From assembly GCA_965153355.1 (NCBI GenBank), contig OZ231126.1:10416001-10480000 (forward strand): a stretch of 64,000 nt of DNA, given 5' to 3'. The notes beneath the pieces are model-generated. The model saw only the letters and a list, made by a program, of their open reading frames with translations, was not told the origin of the DNA and made no database searches. Made by a program: the position numbers and the translations under genes. Shown one piece after another: positions 60,918 through 64,000 of the stretch. This DNA is from Flaccisagitta enflata (Eukaryota > Chaetognatha > Sagittoidea > Aphragmophora). Positions within the stretch are counted from its first letter, which is position 1, and the number at the start of each line of letters is the position of its first letter.

Positions 60918-61940
60918 CAGTAGGATTTGTGCAAAAACAGCCCAAATTAGAGAAAGGTATTTGCACATCTTTATTCTTATAAGATATTTAAAACAAATTG
61001 GTGATTTTAAAGACAAAAGGTCGCATGCGAGACTTTCAAAATGACTTAGAATGACTTAATGTGACTTAAGAAAATAAAATTTGATAAAAAAGTAAGTGTG
61101 AGGGACCAACAAACAGACAGACTGACTGACAAATAGACATACGGATATAATGGGGTGTAGAGTTGCGCGCACGCGACTAAAACTATTTAAAGTCGCGTGT
61201 ACGCAACTTTACACCTTGCTCTGTCAGTTGGTTGGTCGGTTGGTCCATCGCTTGGTCGGTCCATCCATCTGTAACATCCTTTAAATTTTGATAGTTTTTT
61301 TACGTTTTTAATGTTTTTTAACTTACATTTTTTAATATTTCTTTAATATTTTACTCTTAATGGTTTTTAACATTTTTTAACATATTCTAACATCCTTTAA
61401 CATGTTTTTGCTCTCTAGTTTGTCATTTCCGGATGCACGCGACTGTTGCCCTCTTGGGCTTTTATCGTTATCCATAACTGCTTCACTACTTATATCTTGA
61501 ACCAATATTCTGCAAGAACACTGCTCAAAACCAAATTAACAATATCTTTACCAAGATATATTCCTTATGAAAACAGTTGCTAGGTAGCATTTTGCTATTA
61601 CTAGGTGAAATACTCTCTAGGAATAGCTGAATAAAGGATATTCTCACAAAACACTAGAAAATCTCAACAAATTTAATTTCAGTTTCTACAGACTAGATTC
61701 CTGTGGCACATCTGTTCTTTATAGTGATGAGCAATCAAAAAAATCATTCTTTTTTTTCAATACATCCAATACTCGCAGTGGCAACCATCAATTTACAAAC
61801 TTTCACTTTGATCAAAATATTTATCAAATTTATACTTACTCCCAATCTTTGTTAAAAAGCTTCCTCTAAATATGCATAATTGCATCAAATTAAAACATTC
61901 CCCAGTTTGGGCGGTTTTTGGACAAACCTTACTTTAGCCG
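60918..61940. mobile_element. decayed palindromic element interrupted by family-1 pair
   Basis: CAGTAGGATTTGTGCAAAAA near 60,918 is inverted near 61,910-61,940 (GGCGGTTTTTGGACAAACCT). The ends resemble the MITE at 8,088 (CAG...AACAGCC...AAAGGTATTT), so it is probably an older relative. Two family-1 elements sit inside at about 61,017-61,445. Confidence 0.5.
61017..61445. mobile_element. two family-1 elements in head-to-head order
   Basis: TTGCGCGCACGCGACTAAAA is followed after a few bases by AAAGTCGCGTGTACGCAACT (61,163-61,207), so two hairpin ends face each other. GACAGACTGACTGAC arms lie to the left and GTTGGTTGGTCGG arms to the right. Confidence 0.6.
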
Positions 61941-62274
61941 CATTCAAAACATGATGAAATCGACACAAAGATTTGACACAGAAACCGTCAAAAGAAATTT
62001 TTCCCACGCAACTACACGAGTGTACACATCAATAGAAAAGTTAGTTCTTCACAGTTGTAGTATCAAAACATTCCCAAGGTAATGTATGTAAACAATACAT
62101 TAGATACAAATGGCAAATATAACGATACGAAACCATGACGCTTCATTTTTGAAAATTCAAGATTCGTAATAAGCGACTTGAATATATGCGTACACGTATC
62201 TCTATGAGAGGCGTTGGTCCGTCCGCAATGCTAGTTTAAAGCATCGTTACCAGTAATGGCGGCTGTCGCCGTGA

Positions 62275-63071
62275 GGAAAAAAGTCGTAAGCATTGGTCAC
62301 TTTTCATTAAGCTTTTGTCTTTAGTTACTGCAAATCTTTTTTTTTTATTAGATCAAATCAAGCGCAATCGTATGTATTGAATGCACTGAAAATCAAGAGA
62401 AAAATAGGACTGAGTCAAATGAGCTAGATGAGCTAAAATGCTCATAATCACTCAACCAGACAATCAACTATGCTTACTGACATGCTTTCGTGTACTTACA
62501 TGCTCCCATCAAAACATTTATTTATCCCATTAAAAATCAGAAAAAAAAAGACTGAGTTAGATCTAAAATGCTTAAAAACACCCTCACAGAGGAGCATTTA
62601 TGCTCACTGATATGCTTTTTCGTATCTGCTTTCTTAAACATGTATAAAAATATCTATTCATTTATCACATTTAAACTTTTTTAAAAAATGAGCTAAATGA
62701 GCTAAATGAGCTAGAATCCTCCAAAACACCCTCACAGATGAGCAGCTATGCTCATAAACATGTTATCTTGTATTTGCATGCTCAAACAAACATAAATACA
62801 CTTCTTTTTTGATCCTACTCAAAATCATAAAAAATCGAAAAAAATTCAATTTAAAATTTTCATAAATCTTTAAAAAGTCATAACGCGAAAAATATTTGTC
62901 ATAAGAGCATTCTGCTTGGCACCAAATGAAAGAGAATTATTGAATTTACTTACCCTATCAATTTCATTGGAGGGCCCATTCGGTCGGTGGAGATTCCCAA
63001 CTTCCTCATAAGAAAATGAAAACCCTATTTCTCTCGAATATGTCAAAAAAGACTGACTTCGACTTTTTTCC
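62275..63071. mobile_element. family-3 element (GGAAAAAAGTCG ends), divergent
   Basis: GGAAAAAAGTCGTAAGC at the left and CTTCGACTTTTTTCC at the right, with ATTCTGCTTGGCACCAAATG replacing the CTTCTGGTTGGCGCCATTTG of other copies. A GGCGGCTGTCGCC hairpin precedes it, as at 41,192. Three ATGAGCTAAATGAGCTA-type patches lie in the left half. Confidence 0.55.
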
Positions 63072-63185
63072 CGACCATTACTAAGTTTGAACGCATGCAA
63101 GTCAATGGAAAGATATTCAGATTTACTACTCAAGGTCGCTCATGAATTGAATGAAGCAAATTTCGTTTCAGTTCCCATTTAGTTT

Positions 63186-63381
63186 TCATTTTTTCTTTCC
63201 GGTGGTTATGTTTTGAATCATGGAAATCATGGCCGCGTGTTGGCCCAGCTTATCTTCGAGTTCCGCGTTGAGCTTCTCTTTCTCAGCCAAGTTGGCCTCC
63301 TGTTTCTCAACCACAACGCGTAGGGAGGATAACTGATGCTTTTGATCCTTGTTGGCCCGCTCCAAAGCGTCCAGTTTTTTC
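63186..63381 (-). CDS. last exon of a coiled-coil protein gene
   Basis: Minus strand, acceptor TTGCTTTTCCACAG, then 196 nt to TGA (63,186-63,188). Encodes KKLDALERANKDQKHQLSSL, VVVEKQEANLAEKEKLNAEL and AAMISMIQNITTGKKK. Heptads with L/V/I at core positions predict a parallel coiled coil ending in a short basic tail. Earlier exons lie beyond the window edge or in the 0.6 kb not resolved here. The tail resembles centrosomal or cytoskeletal coiled-coil proteins in general style, but I cannot name a family. Confidence 0.65.
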
Positions 63382-63594
63382 CTGTGGAAAAGCAACTTGT
63401 GTGTCATACATATCAGTGATATGATAACACTTATACATGGCCGCGTCTTTTATCTGAACCCATCTTAAGAGACACATTGTTAAGGTGTTTCCAGATGTGT
63501 CTTTTGTTTATAATTTAGATAACACGACACGTGTCTTAACTTTAGATGCAGATGTTTAGACTTTACATGGTTGAGGTGTCTTCAGATGACACAT

Positions 63595-63805
63595 AAACAG
63601 ACACACATAGACAGACACAGACAAACACAGACACAGACAAACACAGACAAACACAGACACAGACAAACACAGACACAGACAAACACAGACAAACACAAAC
63701 ACAGACACAGACAAACACAGCCACAGACAAACACAGCCACACAAACACACATATATACACACACACATATATACACACACACATATATACACACACACAC
63801 ACACC
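63595..63805. repeat. (ACAGAC/ACAAAC)n and (ACACAT)n microsatellite
   Basis: Hexanucleotide-type AC-rich array in the intron upstream of the coiled-coil exon. Confidence 0.9.
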
Positions 63806-64000
63806 AAGCCCGACCGGGCAACGATTCGTCCGGGCTGTGTCTCTGCGTGTATTGAACATGTGACATAAATGGAGAGACAGACGGACAACCAGATAGATGA
63901 AACGACAAGAGTAGTAAAGGGGGTTCTCAAAACATGGTCGTCGATCATTTGATTCGGTATAGAATCTCATCGTGGCCAAAAACAGACGAGAAACGCGATT

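Noticed and set aside
63556-63979. Cys/Val-rich minus-strand frames of 108-138 codons
   Set aside because: Translations of the ACAGAC/ACACAT microsatellite.

Overview
This window is nuclear DNA of an animal, with long introns, GT/AG splice junctions, a metazoan signalling gene and dense transposon debris. It looks like an invertebrate, possibly a non-bilaterian such as a sponge or cnidarian. I cannot place it more closely from sequence alone. Most long open frames here are microsatellite readings or shadows of retrotransposons. The convincing host genes are split into short exons that an ORF scan mostly misses.

Host genes. The main gene is on the plus strand and runs from about 20.9 kb (possibly 14.1 kb) to 60.4 kb. 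Ten exons join in phase into a 661-residue Rho guanine-nucleotide exchange factor with an acidic, Ser/Pro-rich N-terminus followed by DH, PH and SH3 domains. That order is typical of ephexin-like RhoGEFs. Its first intron is 22 kb and its PH domain is split by an 11.8 kb intron. Inside that intron, on the minus strand, are two exons of a single-pass membrane protein (52,671-53,744). At the right edge is the last, coiled-coil exon of another minus-strand gene (63,186-63,381).

Retrotransposons. Bases 1-3.8 kb hold a minus-strand LINE of the R2/R4/CRE type (HMDD catalytic motif, C-terminal CCHC knuckle). An OTU-protease-like segment lies just upstream of it across an Asn-coding microsatellite. 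A second minus-strand LINE (RRM-like ORF1, APE endonuclease, YADD reverse transcriptase) lies at 25.7-29.0 kb. Its missing 5' half reappears at 39.7-40.8 kb, so about 10.7 kb has been inserted into its ORF1.

That insertion is the most unusual structure in the window. It is a giant inverted repeat (30.3-39.7 kb) with two arms of about 2.3 kb built from tandem modules of about 172 bp. Between the arms are a broken gene with a nuclease-like part and a CXC (tesmin/TSO1-like) cysteine motif, plus further palindromic elements.

Non-autonomous DNA elements. More than a dozen large palindromic elements are present, many flanked by TA. Three hAT-type elements have exact 8-bp target duplications. Several home-grown families recur: one with GTCGCG/CGCGAC hairpin ends and (GTCC)n arms, one with GGGCAGCGGCCCC ends enclosing a 21-bp minisatellite, one ending in GGAAAAAAGTCG, and one with TATAAGAACA ends. 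Long GA, GT and AC microsatellites and minisatellites fill much of the rest, including telomere-like CCCTAA arrays inside a 2.9 kb inverted-repeat element.
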